DNA of 64,000 nucleotides from Micropterus salmoides. Taxonomy: Eukaryota; Chordata; Actinopteri; Centrarchiformes; Centrarchidae. Below, piece by piece: positions 49,753 through 62,458 of the stretch (position 1 is its first letter; the number at the start of each line of letters is the position of its first letter). Location of the stretch: the NCBI RefSeq assembly GCF_014851395.1, contig NW_024043372.1:21002977-21066976 (forward strand), in the 5' to 3' direction. The position numbers and the translations under genes were made by a program. The notes under the pieces are model-generated. The model did no database searches. It saw only the letters and a program-made list of their open reading frames with translations, and was not told the origin of the DNA.

Positions 49753-51659
49753 TAAGTATTAACTTATTAGCTGTCTTGCTGTCTTGTGTTGTTGCACTTG
49801 TTTATGTTTGCCTGTGGCAAAACCAACCAAAGGTTTCACAGACAGAGGTTTAGCCGCACTCTATAAATCTGGAGTTGATGTTATTAAACTTTCTACATAA
49901 CACACTCGGACATCTGTAACGTTACTGTAAGTGCTCTTGCGTTGGTTGCTGTCTTGCTTTGTTGGCTAACTTGCCGTCTAAGTTTCAAGGAAGATGGAGA
50001 GCAGCGCCGGTGTTTGATCGAAGACGATGGTGACAGAGGAAGCTAAGAGGAGAAAAGCAAGAGACTCCTGGATGTTGGCAAAAGCTTTGTGAAAGAAATG
50101 GCAAGACAGACAAAGAGCTTATTCTTTCTGTGTAGGCTACACAATTGGAGTTGTAAGTGATATTGCTATGTCTTGTCGTACTTGCTTGCTGTTAAAGTTG
50201 TCGACTTGCTAGTTTTTTAAGTAATGTAAACCTACAATGCATGTGTACAGGTGATCTTATTTACGACAGCAGTGAATTACACTCGCCAAATCACACAAAA
50301 AAAACAAATCTTACATAATCTTGCTGTAAGATAGTACACACACCAAAACTGCTCTTTATCTCCATCTGGTGGTTTGAAAAAATTCCACTGTCCCACATTT
50401 TATTTCGAAAGCAGAAAGAAAGAAGAATGACCATTCACCTCCAAGTAAAATTGAACAGGAGATGCTCTGCTATCAGTTTGAATTTGCACTCTGGGGATTC
50501 AGACTGCCAAAACAGAGTGCTCAAAGAAATATTTTGTGGTCTCTCAAATCTTTAGTCGTCCGTAAATTTCTATACATGTGACTGGCTGAAAGGTGAGGGG
50601 GCAGTGGCAACAGCACTATCATGAAAAGTTACATTATGAAATAAAATGTGTCACTAGGAAAAATGCCACTATATATTAAAAAGTTTTGAAATAAAAATGA
50701 ATGCCAATAAAAAAGATGATAAACAATTCCATAATAATGAGTTAATAATTTCTCAACTTATTAAAATAATTTTTATTGGTTGATTTATATATTTCATGTG
50801 ATAATAATAAAAATGGAGACAAATCAGAATAGAAATTTCTGGCAGCACTTCAGCACTGACCACATGGCTGCTGTTAGGATACACAGGAACATATTGCGGG
50901 TCAAATTGTGAGAAGAAAATAAGCTAAGCCTCTCCATAGCCTCTAATGCCCTGCAAGGGACAAGCCAGTCTACCCAACCACCACTCACTTTGTGCATGTT
51001 ACTGGAATCACATAGTGGAAGCGTAAGGTATTCAATCGGAGCACAAAGCGTTTCTTACTGTACCCATTTGCCATAATTCCTGTTCATATAACCTTGTATG
51101 TGTGCATATGAGAGAAAGAAAGAGGGCGAGAGAGAGAGACTCTGTGTGTTTGTGTTCAGGACACAGAAATGCTGATGACTCTCCTTTGGGCCCTGTCAAG
51201 CACACTTAGCATCAGTGTTTACCATGCAAAATAGGAGAAAGTCTCCCTAATTGCAGAAGGCCTGATGGCAGGCAAGACCAGGAGGAAGACAGCAGCCAGG
51301 GGTACAATGTTCTGTTTGTTATCTGTTGTGTGGAAAAGCCTGAAGGGCTGCCTGTTCGAACACGTGTGAAGGACGTACTCACCTCATGGTGAAGTTACAG
51401 TGTGTGTGATGTCATGCGTTTGGATTGATTTATGCTACGACAGAAGTTCCTCTTTCAGTGCTGCTCACTGTATCTGTGGTTGCCCTCGGGCAAATCTGAT
51501 TTACAGTGTTGGCAGTCTGAGCACCGGAGAGGAGCCGGTTCATTGTTTTATAAAAGACACAATATGTCACTGCTTCACTGATCATATCATTCTTCCAACT
51601 ACTTGATTTAAAGCCAGACTCTCTGTCCCAGTTTTGTTTTGCTTGGAGTTCAAACTTGA

Positions 51660-52112
51660 GGGAATAGTTTGACATTTTAGGAAATTTGCTTATTTGCTTT
51701 CTTGCCGAGTTAAATGACAGATTAATACCACTTGGATGTTTTTAGGGTAAATATAAAGAATGGAGTCTTGTCCTTATAGTGAGCCGAGACTCCTGGAAAT
51801 GAGTGCACCTAGCTAAGAAATAATACGGCACATAAACTCCAATATAACCACAATGTGTAATTTTTACACTTTGATTCTTGAACAGATTAAACAAATGAGA
51901 TATGACATGTTAATGAGGCAGCCTACTGATAGGTGGATTGCTTCCTTTGGACAGTATCGGGCTAGCTGTTCCCCCCTGTGCGCAAAACTATGTTGAGCTA
52001 AACAAAGCTGTGTTTAGCTATGCTAAGTGTCTGACTATAGCTTCATACTGATCAGATATGAGAGTGGTATCCATCTTCCCGTCTAACTCTCTGTAAGAAA
52101 GTGTTTCTCCAT
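51660..52112. repeat. Two R1 repeat copies in opposite orientations
   Basis: The + strand start TTGCTTATTTGCTTTCTTGCC (51,686) opens one partial copy. At 51,960-52,112 the reverse complement of the same family reads inward, with CTAACTCTCTGTAAGAAAG at its outer end. The arrangement is palindromic. A third copy is at about 2765-2950. Confidence 0.5.
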
Positions 52113-52394
52113 GTGTTACAAGCATTTATTTCATCTACTCTAACATACTTGATCCACTTTTGTAGGAGCTGCTGGTGTAATTTTGTTTCTTAACTGCATC
52201 AGATGTGTAATACTAGCGAAGGAGCAAGACATTACAGAACATAGGGCATATGAAAATGAAAGGTTTTTCTTGCCCAGAATTTAGCCTGTAAGGCTTGCAA
52301 ATGCTCTCTTTTCTCTAACTAGGATTTCCAGACTACAGTCCCGTTTTACTTTAACCACTCAGTATTAAATCCGAATAGCTTGATACGGGTGGTA

Positions 52395-53000
52395 GCCAAG
52401 AGGGAAACTTCCGGTCTGAGACAAGATGCCAATGCAGAAGTCCATTAAACTTGCATTCTATCTAACAACCAGCAGGGGGGCGACTCTTCTGGTTGCAAAA
52501 AGAAGTGTGGCTCCATTAGAAATAATTGTAAAAGGACCCTACTTCTCAGCAGATTTATTACCTCAGTAAACAATTTCCTAATGGGTTTATGTTCTCAATC
52601 GCCAGTTTCATGTCTTCTTCAGTACAACATGATTTAGTAAATTATGGTCCCATTTAGAGGAAAACAGACCATAAAGCAGAGTATGCTTCAGTTCGGGATT
52701 ATCTATGATTGACAAGTCGTTACCATGGCGACCTGTCAATCAGGCTAGAGTGACTTGTACCCATAAATGCCCTGTTAAAATGACAGTTAACATGAATTAC
52801 AGATGCACCTAGCAAAGCAAGCTAGCTAGCTCCGCACACGGCCGTTAGCGCCACCGTCCAAATATGGTCATGTCCGGTGCCGCTGGTTGCAAAAACTCAA
52901 CATGGCGGCGCCCTATCGGCCAAACTCGAGGCTTCAAGGCAGTCCACAAACCAACGGGTGACGTGGTGGTAGCGGGAGGACTCCAAGGGACCGTGCTGCT
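52395..53000 (+). repeat. DNA-element-like fish repeat
   Basis: CAAGATGCCAATGCAGAAGT, CAGCAGGGGGGCGACT, GTTACCATGGCGAC, CAACATGGCGGCGCCC, AAACTCGAGGCTTCAA and GGGTGACGTGG follow each other in the order of a common fish repeat known to me only as a pattern. It ends about 200 bases before the probable first exon of erc2. Confidence 0.5.
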
Positions 53001-53199
53001 GCTACCCACAGGTTTGACTACGGATCCAAGTCACATAATTTTGAATTAGGCCCTCCCTGTGTTGAAATGCACCGTGACTACATCGCAGTGTTTCCGGGCA
53101 CATGTAAACCTCGACGAGGGGAAACAATAGCCCCAAAAGAGACAAAGAGGAGTTCCAATTAGAAACTAACACGGTCAGTGATTCTAGATCAGCACCAAG

Positions 53200-53429
53200 A
53201 CGATGTGAAATTGAGTGCAGGCCGCACTCACCGCATCTCATCCGCCCATCCCCTCCTGCCGGCTGCCACTTGCAGTAGTGGTGATGCTGCTCCCTGGTGT
53301 GTAGAGGAGGAGAGAGAGCGTGTCCGCTGCCCAATGACAGCGCAGGATGCTGAGAGAGGCTGCTGGGGTGAATGGAGGCGACAAGATGCCGTCTAGAACG
53401 GCGAAGGAGAGGAATTTACATCCATGAAG
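53200..53429 (+). promoter_or_regulatory. erc2: Probable erc2 promoter and first non-coding exon
   Basis: This region is G+C-richer than its surroundings, with several CpG dinucleotides. It has purine-rich 5' UTR-like sequence and ends in a good donor, CATGAAG|gtacaa, at 53,430. Vertebrate ERC2 has a non-coding exon ahead of the first coding exon, and the coding exon at 58,519 begins with a real acceptor, so an upstream exon must exist. This is the best candidate, but the transcription start is not visible and another exon could serve. Confidence 0.35.
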
Positions 53430-55074
53430 GTACAATTGCTTATTTTATTTGACTCACATCTATCCGCGTTTCATTAGCCTATAGAAGTAATGACACTTAA
53501 AATCCTTTGGGGGTTTTTGGAGCGTTTTGTGAGCGACCTGTCGGGAAAAAACCACAGGCTATGTGGGATTTTTTTTTAAAATCTCCTGCCGTGGTCGTTG
53601 ATTGCACAGCCAGTCAGTGCTCACTTGATACCTGAGAATTTGCATTTTAAAGCCGCGTTGAAACCATAGAGCAGCGCTTTATTTGAAAATAAAGGTTTCA
53701 GTCTGCTTCCCCACGGCTGGTTAGACCAATGTTTCATTGGTATAGTCAGGTGTTCGACGCACACCACGCTGGAGCCGTGGAAAATGTAGGCCCAGTGAGC
53801 TGTCAGTTGCTCGGTCGTGCTCCCTATGCTGCATCAAATGTAATTCTGCCTACACATCAGTCAGCATACATTGAAATAAAAAACAGGGGCCTACGTGTAG
53901 CCTAACTGAGATACATCTGTCGAGGACGTTTCCTCCTGAGCCTTTTTGCATTCACAACCCATTTCTAAGCAGGGTTAAACCGTTGAATGTTGGAATTGGG
54001 TGGACGCGTGGAACAGGCCTTTTGGAGCAGCACAAACCTCATCCAATCAAACAACCATTGAGGTCAGTGGAAAGCATGGGTGCGTTAAGACTCTGTAGTA
54101 GAATACGTGATGAGGAGGCTGCATGTGTTGTACTTGCTCAGGTAGCACTGCGCCGCACAGGACGGCTTCTTTTCACATGGAGTTCCTCTATGTAAAAGGC
54201 TATTTATAGAAAAATGTCCTTCTACGTTCTCAGAGTCAAAGATGCCTGGTTTGAACTAGTGGTCTTAGCCTAATACAGTTGCGTTAGAGTAGGAACAAAA
54301 TGCCTGCATGCTGGCTTTCAAAATCACATGATAGCCTTATAGACAGTCTACAGATACACTCATCATCGCCTGAGGTGAAATCTTTGCTTCAGAACATCTG
54401 TATCCTCTCTGCTGTTAACGCACCACTGCTCTCTGAATTGCCTGTGATCATTTCTTCAGTGGCCTATACTGGCATTTGCTGACAGTTTTTTTCTGGGTCC
54501 TGGTAACTGTAATTACTTGAGTAGGCTAGTATGACGTCTGGTCAGAAACGATTGAAAGTGACAGCATGGCCATGAGTTGCAAAAAGCTGCATGAAAAAAA
54601 TAATTTTAATCAGAAAATCCCTGATGGACTGATTATAAGACTGTGCCAACACTCCTTTGGTGTCATTCTGAAAATAAGCAGTAGTAATATTTTATGTACC
54701 TTTGCTATGTTTTTGGAGTATCTTTTGTAAAGTTTACTGTAGTGTCTGGGTGGGGTGGAGGATTACATGGCCTTTTCAGTTGGCATCCCTCATGGTACTC
54801 CAATATTAAAACAGTTTCTGCAATAATATGATATTGGTCGTTTCCTTCTGCCCGGCATATGAGGAATGTGCTCCGGTGCTGTGTGGATCTGTGTGGGTGA
54901 AATCTGTTAATGTGGAAAATTTACCGCAGACCTTGGTTAGAAGAAGAATGAAAGGATCAGAGTAATATTTTTCACTGGATATAAACTGGTGTGGAACATT
55001 GACTGTGTCTGTCAGGGATTTGTAGACATATGTAAACATATTCGATGTTGTACTTAGATGTCCAATGTACTAGT

Positions 55075-55375
55075 GCTGATACGATTAGTCAATTGACTGA
55101 TTAGTCCATCGACAATTTTGAGAATTGTGTAATTGTTTAATACATTTATCAAACAGCAAAAACATCAAATACTCCATGATTTCAGCTTGTTTTATATCTT
55201 TATATATTGAATAGCTGTGGATTTTGGACTTCTAGAGACAGAAAACTTAAATTAGTCACCTCAGGCCTTTTTTGTGCTATTTCCGCACATTTTGTGGACT
55301 AAATGATTAATCAAAAAAAATAAAAATAAATCAACAGATAATGAAAATGTTCATTAATTGCATCCCTACACTTTA
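55075..55375 (+). repeat. Dispersed percomorph repeat, family R2
   Basis: Contains GATTAGTCAATTGACTGATTAG, ATCGACAATTTTGA, CATGATTTCAGCTTG and, at the far end, GATTAATCAAAAAAAA, as in the copy at 21,185-21,365. It is non-coding. Confidence 0.55.
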
Positions 55376-56889
55376 ACTTCTTTGGTCATACCACATGGAA
55401 TTCAGTATTCCCATACCAATGTTTCAGCTCCAGGCAATCAATCTGTGAAATCTGACTGTGGCACACCCATGTGATTAGAGTGTATCCCACTGGGTGGACA
55501 GAAATGCAGAAACACCCTACAGTACAATAAAAAAATGTAAGCGAATAACATTTAAATGACAATGTCTGATTTTTGTTTGACTTTCAGAGGCGCAGTGTCA
55601 GAGGGATTATTTTTGAGATGGAAGTGTGTGGTGTTAATCAGTGTTTGTGTGTACACTGGTCCTCATCACAATGCAGTTTTCTTGTGTTTGGCATATGTCA
55701 TCATGATTTTTTTTTAAAGTAAATAGTTCTGGCACATGTGCCTTTGTTAAATTGCTGACAGTGAAGATCGGCAGGGAACACGAAAAGCGACAACAAAGAT
55801 ACCCAGCTGCAATCAAAGCGTGGACATTGGCACACATGGCACACATCCCAGACCACTGGCCCACCAGCACGGCACAGGCTTATTTTTTGAAACTTTTCTC
55901 CACATCACATTACATCGTTTTCCTGTAATTCACAATAACAAAGACAGCTATAGAAGTGAATCATAGCTGAAGTTGAATCCCACTTACTAGAATGCGTCAG
56001 CTTTAATAAGGGGGCAGACAAACACAAGACAAGAATAAGCAACTTAAAGAGGTAAAAAGAAGCCAGAGAGTCACTGCCTGAATCATTGGCCCAACAGTGG
56101 TGACATAGAGGAAGTCTAAAAAATGATGACAACACATTAAAAACACAGACAAACTTCATTAAAGAGGAGCAGTCATTATAAGTAGATCCTAACAAACACT
56201 GACTGAAAGAGGCTTCATAGGATATTTTGCCTTACGCTCTAAACCACAGTACCGCCTCAAAAATGACCACTGAGTTGAATCATCCTCACCAACAGTTTCA
56301 TCAGAAATAAACCCCAAACACACCCCAACAGCATTCTGAACCTCACCAGACTTTGTATATAGCAGGTGAATTATAATTTATTATTAGATGTTTTTGTTCT
56401 TTTGCCTGTACTGCCCATTAGCTCCCAAAACATTTACCAACCAGACTTCACCGACCTGCTGTAGCAAGCTGACCACTGTAGATAAGAGCCGCTGTTGTTG
56501 CTGCATATCTCTGCATTTTTCAAATTTGAATTTAATTTGCCAGTGTTATTTAAAAAATTATTTCACACTGTTTATAGGCTGTGAATGCAAACTCTTTAAA
56601 CAAATTCTGGTTGATCTGTATGTTCTCATCAAATTTCTAGACACCTTTTACTGATGTACCTTTTTTGATGTTAACTAACAGAGATCACAGTATCCTGTCT
56701 GACCTCCTCTGCCAGATGAGGCTTCAGTGAATGTCTGTCACCCAGACTGTTACTGGATTTCCTGACACACTGGGGAGACCTGTTGACATGTGGTTCTCTG
56801 TGCCTTGAATTGTCATTTTACCTGTCCTTCATAGAAAAGCAAAAGAACACGCATGAAGAAAACTTGGGATTGTCAGAAAGAAAGCTCTT

Positions 56890-57245
56890 TTGAAGGCAAT
56901 CGGCAGCAACTAATGATTATTTTCATTGTCAATTAATGCATTTTCTTGATTAATGGATTCATTGTTTGGTCTATAAAGTCAGAAAAGTTTGAAAATTATG
57001 AAAAATGTTTCCAAAAGCCCAAGATGACTTCCTCAGATGTCTGGTGTTGTCCATAACCCAAAGATGTTCAGTTTACTGTCTTAGAGGAGTAAATAAACCA
57101 GAACATATTCACATTTAAGAAGCTGGAAACCAGGGAATTTTTCTTTAAAAAATTACTCAGACTGATTAATCGATGATCAAAATAGCTGCCGATTAATTTA
57201 ATAGTTTACAACTAATCGATTATTCCATTAATCTTAGCAGCTCTT
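56890..57245 (-). repeat. Dispersed percomorph repeat, family R2, reverse orientation
   Basis: Reads GATTATTTTCATTGTC, TTGTTTGGTCTATAAAGTCAG, CCCAAGATGACTTCCTC, CATAACCCAAAGATGTTC and ATTCACATTTAAGAAGCTGG, ending with CGATTATTCCATTAATC. This is the same family as 21,185-21,365 in the other direction and the fullest copy in the window. Confidence 0.65.
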
Positions 57246-58518
57246 CTGTCATGTCATATTGCCAATGCTGCAACACACACCATCCAAATTTGGCCACAGT
57301 TTCTTTTCTTCTCAGCTTTTGGAAACTTATTCTACCGTTATGTCAGACGACTGAGGTGCGTTATCTCTGTTAGCCCAGGCTCTGTCACCATGGCAACTGG
57401 GTCTGAGCAGCAAGTGTCACCAGAGGAGAGAAAGTATCGTAGTTCACTTTGATGGAAGAGTCTAATTTTATTTTTCTCCCAGACGATCCAACATTATTCA
57501 TCACCAGACAGCCTGTGACATTAAAAAACTCTGTCAGCGTCTTCAACATTTGTTGTTTAACAGCTTTCTGTATTTTACCTAAAAAAACATCTACTGCCGT
57601 TTTGTGTCATCTCATGCTTAGAAATATAGACTGTGATATATCCTATGCTATATTGAAGCTTGAGATGGCATGAAATGGCAGAACTTATTACATGCCATTT
57701 TAGTATGCCATGGGCCTGATTATGTTAGCTGTCTTTTATAATTAATTTTTATTGCATTGAGTTCAGAATATTGGATTGATTGTATTGTTGGGGGTCTGTT
57801 GATGTACGCTTTATACTCTGACAGCACACACTGTTGTGTTCCAAACATCACTGTGTTCTCTAGAGAAAATGTAAGAGTTAACATCACACTCACATAAACT
57901 ATTAATTTGGTCTATCCAGTATCATAGCATCTGTGCTTGTTTAAAAACTAATAATCACTAATCTAAAAGAAAACAGTTTCATTTGAATGATTAAACTTTT
58001 TGCAAGGGATTCACTTTAAAAAAGAACATTTAATCATTTCCAGGGCATCATTATTTAATCTGATATAAAACAACTGGCCATCATTGATCAGAACAGACAA
58101 ATGTGATATTTTATTTTGTGTTTTAATTAGTGTATTATTTAGCTGAAGGACTGTGTAGTTGTAAAGCTGAGCTGTCTGTCCTGTATTAGCAGCATTAATG
58201 GGATGTACAGTAGATAAATGCTGGCCAGTGGGAAATCCAGGATGATGCTGGGAAATTCCTGTGGGCCATTTGAAATAGCAGCCACATAAAATGTGACAGT
58301 TTGCTGCTGATGTTGACTAATACAGTGTTAAAGCAAACAGAAATGTTTATTTATTCATCTGGAGCATCTTGCAGGCCAAGTATGTTTGTTTTAACCAGTT
58401 TTTGAGGAGAATGTACTGTAATTTTTGTTTTAACTGTGCGTTTCTTTCCGTGCCTTTCATCTGACACATGCAAACAGTTGTTATTCATCTAACAGGTGCT
58501 TCTCTCCTGTTTCCTCAG

Positions 58519-59331
58519 ATCTGACTTTGATGTGCTCCACCTATTAAGGCATGAAATAAGTCACCCATGTGCAGTTCAGAGAGTCAGAGCAGCTTCATTT
58601 CTGCGTGCTCCTGTTAAGGACCGTCTGGTGGCTACACCGCCGATTCACAGGACATGTACGGCAGTGCCAGAGCTGTAGGCCATATAGAGAGCAGCCCCGC
58701 ACGGTCCCCGCGCCTGCCAAGGTCCCCCAGACTGGGCCATCGGAGGGCCAACAGCGGGGGCGGGGGCGGTGCGGGGGGCAAGACGCTCTCCATGGAGAAC
58801 ATCCAGTCCCTCAACGCTGCCTATGCTACTTCTGGACCCATGTACCTGAGCGATCACGAGGGCGTCGGCTCCACTGCCACCTACCCAAAAGGCACTATGA
58901 CTCTGGGTCGCGCCACCAGCCGGGCCATGTACGGGGGCCGCGTCACAGCCATGGGCAGCAGTCCTAACATTGCTTCAGTGGGGCTGCCTCATCATGCTGA
59001 CCTTCTGTCTTACAGTGACCTGGGCTCCCTCTCCATGCTGCACCACCACCACCACCACCAGGGGGTGCCCTCCGCTCTGCTGAGGCAGGCGGTGCGGAGC
59101 AGTGGGGGGGAGCTGCTGGAGATGCAGGCCCAGCTCAGGGATATGCAGAGGGAGAATGAGCTGCTGCGCAGAGAGCTTGACCTAAAGGACAGTAAGTTAG
59201 GATCTTCCACCAACAGCATCAAGAGCTTCTGGAGTCCTGAGCTGAAGAAGGAGAGGATAATGAGGAAAGAAGAGGCGGCTCGCACATCAATCCTTAAAGA
59301 GCAGATGAGAGTCACTCATGAGGAGAATCAG
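58519..59331 (+). CDS. erc2: ERC2 (CAST/ELKS) first coding exon, N-terminal 226 codons
   Basis: The exon follows a TTTCCTCAG acceptor. A 135-base leader precedes the ATG at 58,654; coding runs to the donor CAG|gtgaga at 59,332, phase 0. The protein starts M-Y-G-S-A-R-A and contains SPRLPRSPRLGHRR, then KTLSMENIQSLNAAYATSG and PMYLSDHEGV. MTLGRATSR and VTAMGSSPNIAS follow, then a six-His run (residues 130-135). Coiled coil begins near residue 150 with LLEMQAQLRDMQRENELLRR, and SFWSPELKKERIMRKEEAAR lies near the end. This matches ERC2 better than ERC1 (ERC2-like TYPKGTMTLGRAT, RVTAMGSSPNIAS and poly-His). ERC2 is an active-zone scaffold that binds RIM, Bassoon, Piccolo and liprin-alpha. The rest of the protein (about 730 residues in mammals) lies beyond the window. 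Confidence 0.94.
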
Positions 59332-62300
59332 GTGAGACCAGCCCTCTCAGCTGTCATAATCCACTCTTTACTGCAGGGAATTTTAGTGTCTGTTGTCTTT
59401 CTGTTGTCTTTTTTGATCTGTGTGTCTCTGATTTTGCCATTCTCTTCTCTGCAATATACCACCGTCATCCTCAGTCCAAGAATTCAGAGAACTATTGCAG
59501 TCAGTCATTCTTTCAGTACTTGTGGAAACCTTTCTGGAAAGAGTTTTTTGTGTACATAAATTTTTAACACACACTCTCCGCATGGTACTCCAGTACAGAA
59601 TCAATATCAGAGAGAACACTTGAGCCACAGGAAATACAAAACCTTTTAATCTGGTTGTCTATAATCTAGTTTTTGAAATCTGAGCTAATATACCGGGCCA
59701 TGTACCTTATACAAAAGCATTTAATAATCCATGGTTTTGACAACGAAAATCGTCCCTCAATTGTTTGATGATTAAGTGAAAAGCATAATGACACACAGGT
59801 TAATTCCAACTTCTGTACTCAATCTAGCCAAAACATGAGTTAAATTTAGTTCCTTTTCAAAGGTTGTTATAAGATTGGCCCTAGAGTGTGGGATGTCAAA
59901 AGGGGTTTTGCTTGCTTCAATGTGGGGGTGTAGTCATGGCCCACTTAAATCAGCAACTGACAAAAGTAGGCACAAGGCCCAGAGATAAATGTCAAGGATG
60001 CTTAAACACTCTCTCTCTCTTCCCTTTTCCACTGTATTTCCTTTACTTACTCTGACTTTGATCATCTCCCGCTGTCTACCTCTGTTCATCTGGTCTTCGC
60101 TATCTTCAGTCTGTTTTTCTGACTAGATGTAGAAAAAGTATCTTAGCTGCTGAACCCTTTGTTTTTTAAAGAAACCAAATTGCAGCATGCACAGTTTTCT
60201 AACAGCTAAGTTGAATATAATGATAATAAGATTTAGATATAATAACAGCCATACATCACTTTCTGCACATGTATTCAATATGCAAAAATGCTCTTTGTGT
60301 CACTAATTTGCATGATGGATGGATTAGATGAATCCCAGTTGCATGTTTTTGGGATATATGTGTATATATAGAACAGCAAATACTTAGCTGACATACTACA
60401 GACAGAGGGTTTATACTGTATATAAAGCACTTGGCTTAGTTTGATGTTTCAGTAGAAAGGAAAAGTGCACAACACACACACTGTGGTGGATTGTGGAAGA
60501 GGTCAGCATATTGCTTGACTGGCTGGATAGAGCTCTACAGCATTTTTTCCTTTTTGAGGCAGACTGTGGCATGATGCAGCTAATTGCACGATGCCTCAAG
60601 CAACGTAAAGGTTGCATTTTGCCAGCTGGTCATGGTCTTTGTGTGAGTCTGTCTGCGTTTCTGTCTGACTGAGTGATGCTGTCGGACAGTGAGCAGCCAG
60701 TAGGCCACTCATTACTCAAAGCGGCAGACGCTGTGACTCCACCCTTCAAGGTCATAGCGGTAAACCATTTGTGTGACCCTTAAATGGGTCCTAAAGCAGT
60801 GCCATGCTGCTAAAGTGAAGGATGCCGAGCTCTCTGTCTCACAATTGGATGGTTTCTACCTGCTGGTGAACCCTAGAGGGGAGCCAGAGGTAGCTTGATT
60901 CTTCAATATCTTTATGATTCGTGAGAATGTGTAGTGACAGTGTTTGGGAGGAGAACGTGCCTGTTCGAGCTAAACCAGCACTGCCACTGACAGGGCCCAA
61001 GCCATTCATCATCTCACTTATTCCTTATGTTCGATGTGCGATTAAATACTTAGCGTGAATCCTTGTATATATTTTTAGCTTGGCTTTATACACTGTAGGA
61101 TCTGAATGTGTCCGGCAGAATATGAAAGCTTTACAGTGTGGGCTTTCTTGCCTTTGTGCTTGATACAAAGAGAGGGCTTTTTTTTTTTGTCCTCCTTGTC
61201 CATCAGTGTTCGCTCTGACTCTGCACAGAATGATATTTATATCCCTCCGGGTAGGGTTCATTAATGAAGTATGTCAGCTAATAAAAGGCAGATGTGCCTT
61301 GTTACTGTAATTGGTCTTTTCTATCTTGGTTTCTGGGCTATGAGGCATCCTTATGTAAGTGTATACTTTGAGAGGCTGACTGAGGCGCAAACTGCCTCAT
61401 TAATAATGGAGTAATTTCAGGCCAATCATTAAATTTGTCTTGTAGCACCCTTAACAATTGCATCAGGTGCTGCAGGCCTCTATTAGCTTGAGCAAATGCC
61501 ATGCATTATTTATTTTGCGAAAAATAAGATCTGGGAATATGTGCTTCTTTTTACCGCACCTTAGGAAAAGAGGAGATGCATTCAGGCATTAGGGTTTGTC
61601 TTTCACATGTTGTGTAAAGCACAGACACTGCCGTGTGTGAAATACCAACCATAGCCTGCAGTGCTTTGATCAAGACAGTGGATGGTCATGACTAGAAGTA
61701 ATCACTGGCCCAGGACTGTGTCGTGTGGTGCATTTATTAATGCACTATGTAACTGGCTCACGCTGCTACTGTACATTGTTGGACCATTTGACTTGAATTC
61801 AGAAGAATTTTTTGTCGTTCTGAAGCTGGACAAGAGCTGCTGGAGGGAAGTGTGTGAGCTAGAGCGTACCATATCTGACTGAGTCATGACCACTGCTGTT
61901 CAGCCACCCAGTCAGCCCTCATCAATGCAATTCCCCAAAATGGAGGCTGTGCTTCCCAAATCCCAAATGCTCGGTCTGTGCATGAATACCGTGGCTCAGA
62001 CACGACATGTTTTTTTTTAAATTCTTTACTGTGAGCTGCTGATTGTTACACTGAGCAATGAATGTGCGAACATGTGATGTGTGACTGTCGGGTCTGAGCA
62101 AAGTGTGAAAAAATATGCATGTGCGTGTGAATGTTTCCCATATAGTTTTTGCTGTGCACTGTATGTATGTGGACATTTTTGATTTGAGGTTTCTTCTCTT
62201 TGTAGTTGTGTCAGATAAGTGTGTGCTAATGTGCACAGAGGTTATTGTATTTTGTGAGAGAGGTATAGTGTAGACTATGATTCATATATCTGGCAGTGCC

Positions 62301-62458
62301 GCAGATATGCATGCTACACCATGTACATTAATGCAGTATGTTAACATTTAGCTCTGTTCAGTTGGTGACAAACAAGCTTTCAGTTGTCATATACACATGA
62401 TGAGCAAGGGTATTGATTTGGTTTTCAGCAGTGTCATGTCATGTTGAACTCAAGCGGA

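Larger units (their letters stand above)
43000..53150. other. Intergenic region between bsn and erc2
   Basis: I found no convincing protein or RNA gene in these 10 kb. Contents I can name are a dispersed repeat (43,920-44,620), a LINE fragment on the minus strand (45,463-45,655), an exon-like unit with a possible second copy (49,590-50,160), an inverted pair of R1 repeats (51,660-52,112) and a DNA-element-like repeat (52,395-53,000). The rest is A+T-rich. The 91-codon and 102-codon open frames at 45,837-46,112 and 47,131-47,439 resemble nothing I know. Confidence 0.7.
53430..58518 (+). other. erc2: Probable erc2 intron 1
   Basis: From gtacaa to the TTTCCTCAG acceptor at 58,518. It contains two R2 repeat copies (about 55,075-55,375 and 56,890-57,245). 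No coding exon was recognised. The open frames of 60-96 codons lack splice context or known similarity. Confidence 0.45.

Noticed and set aside
58654..59331. Identification as ERC1 rather than ERC2
   Set aside because: The TYPKGTMTLGRATSR, VTAMGSSPNIAS and poly-His features follow ERC2; ERC1 has a different sequence around these sites.
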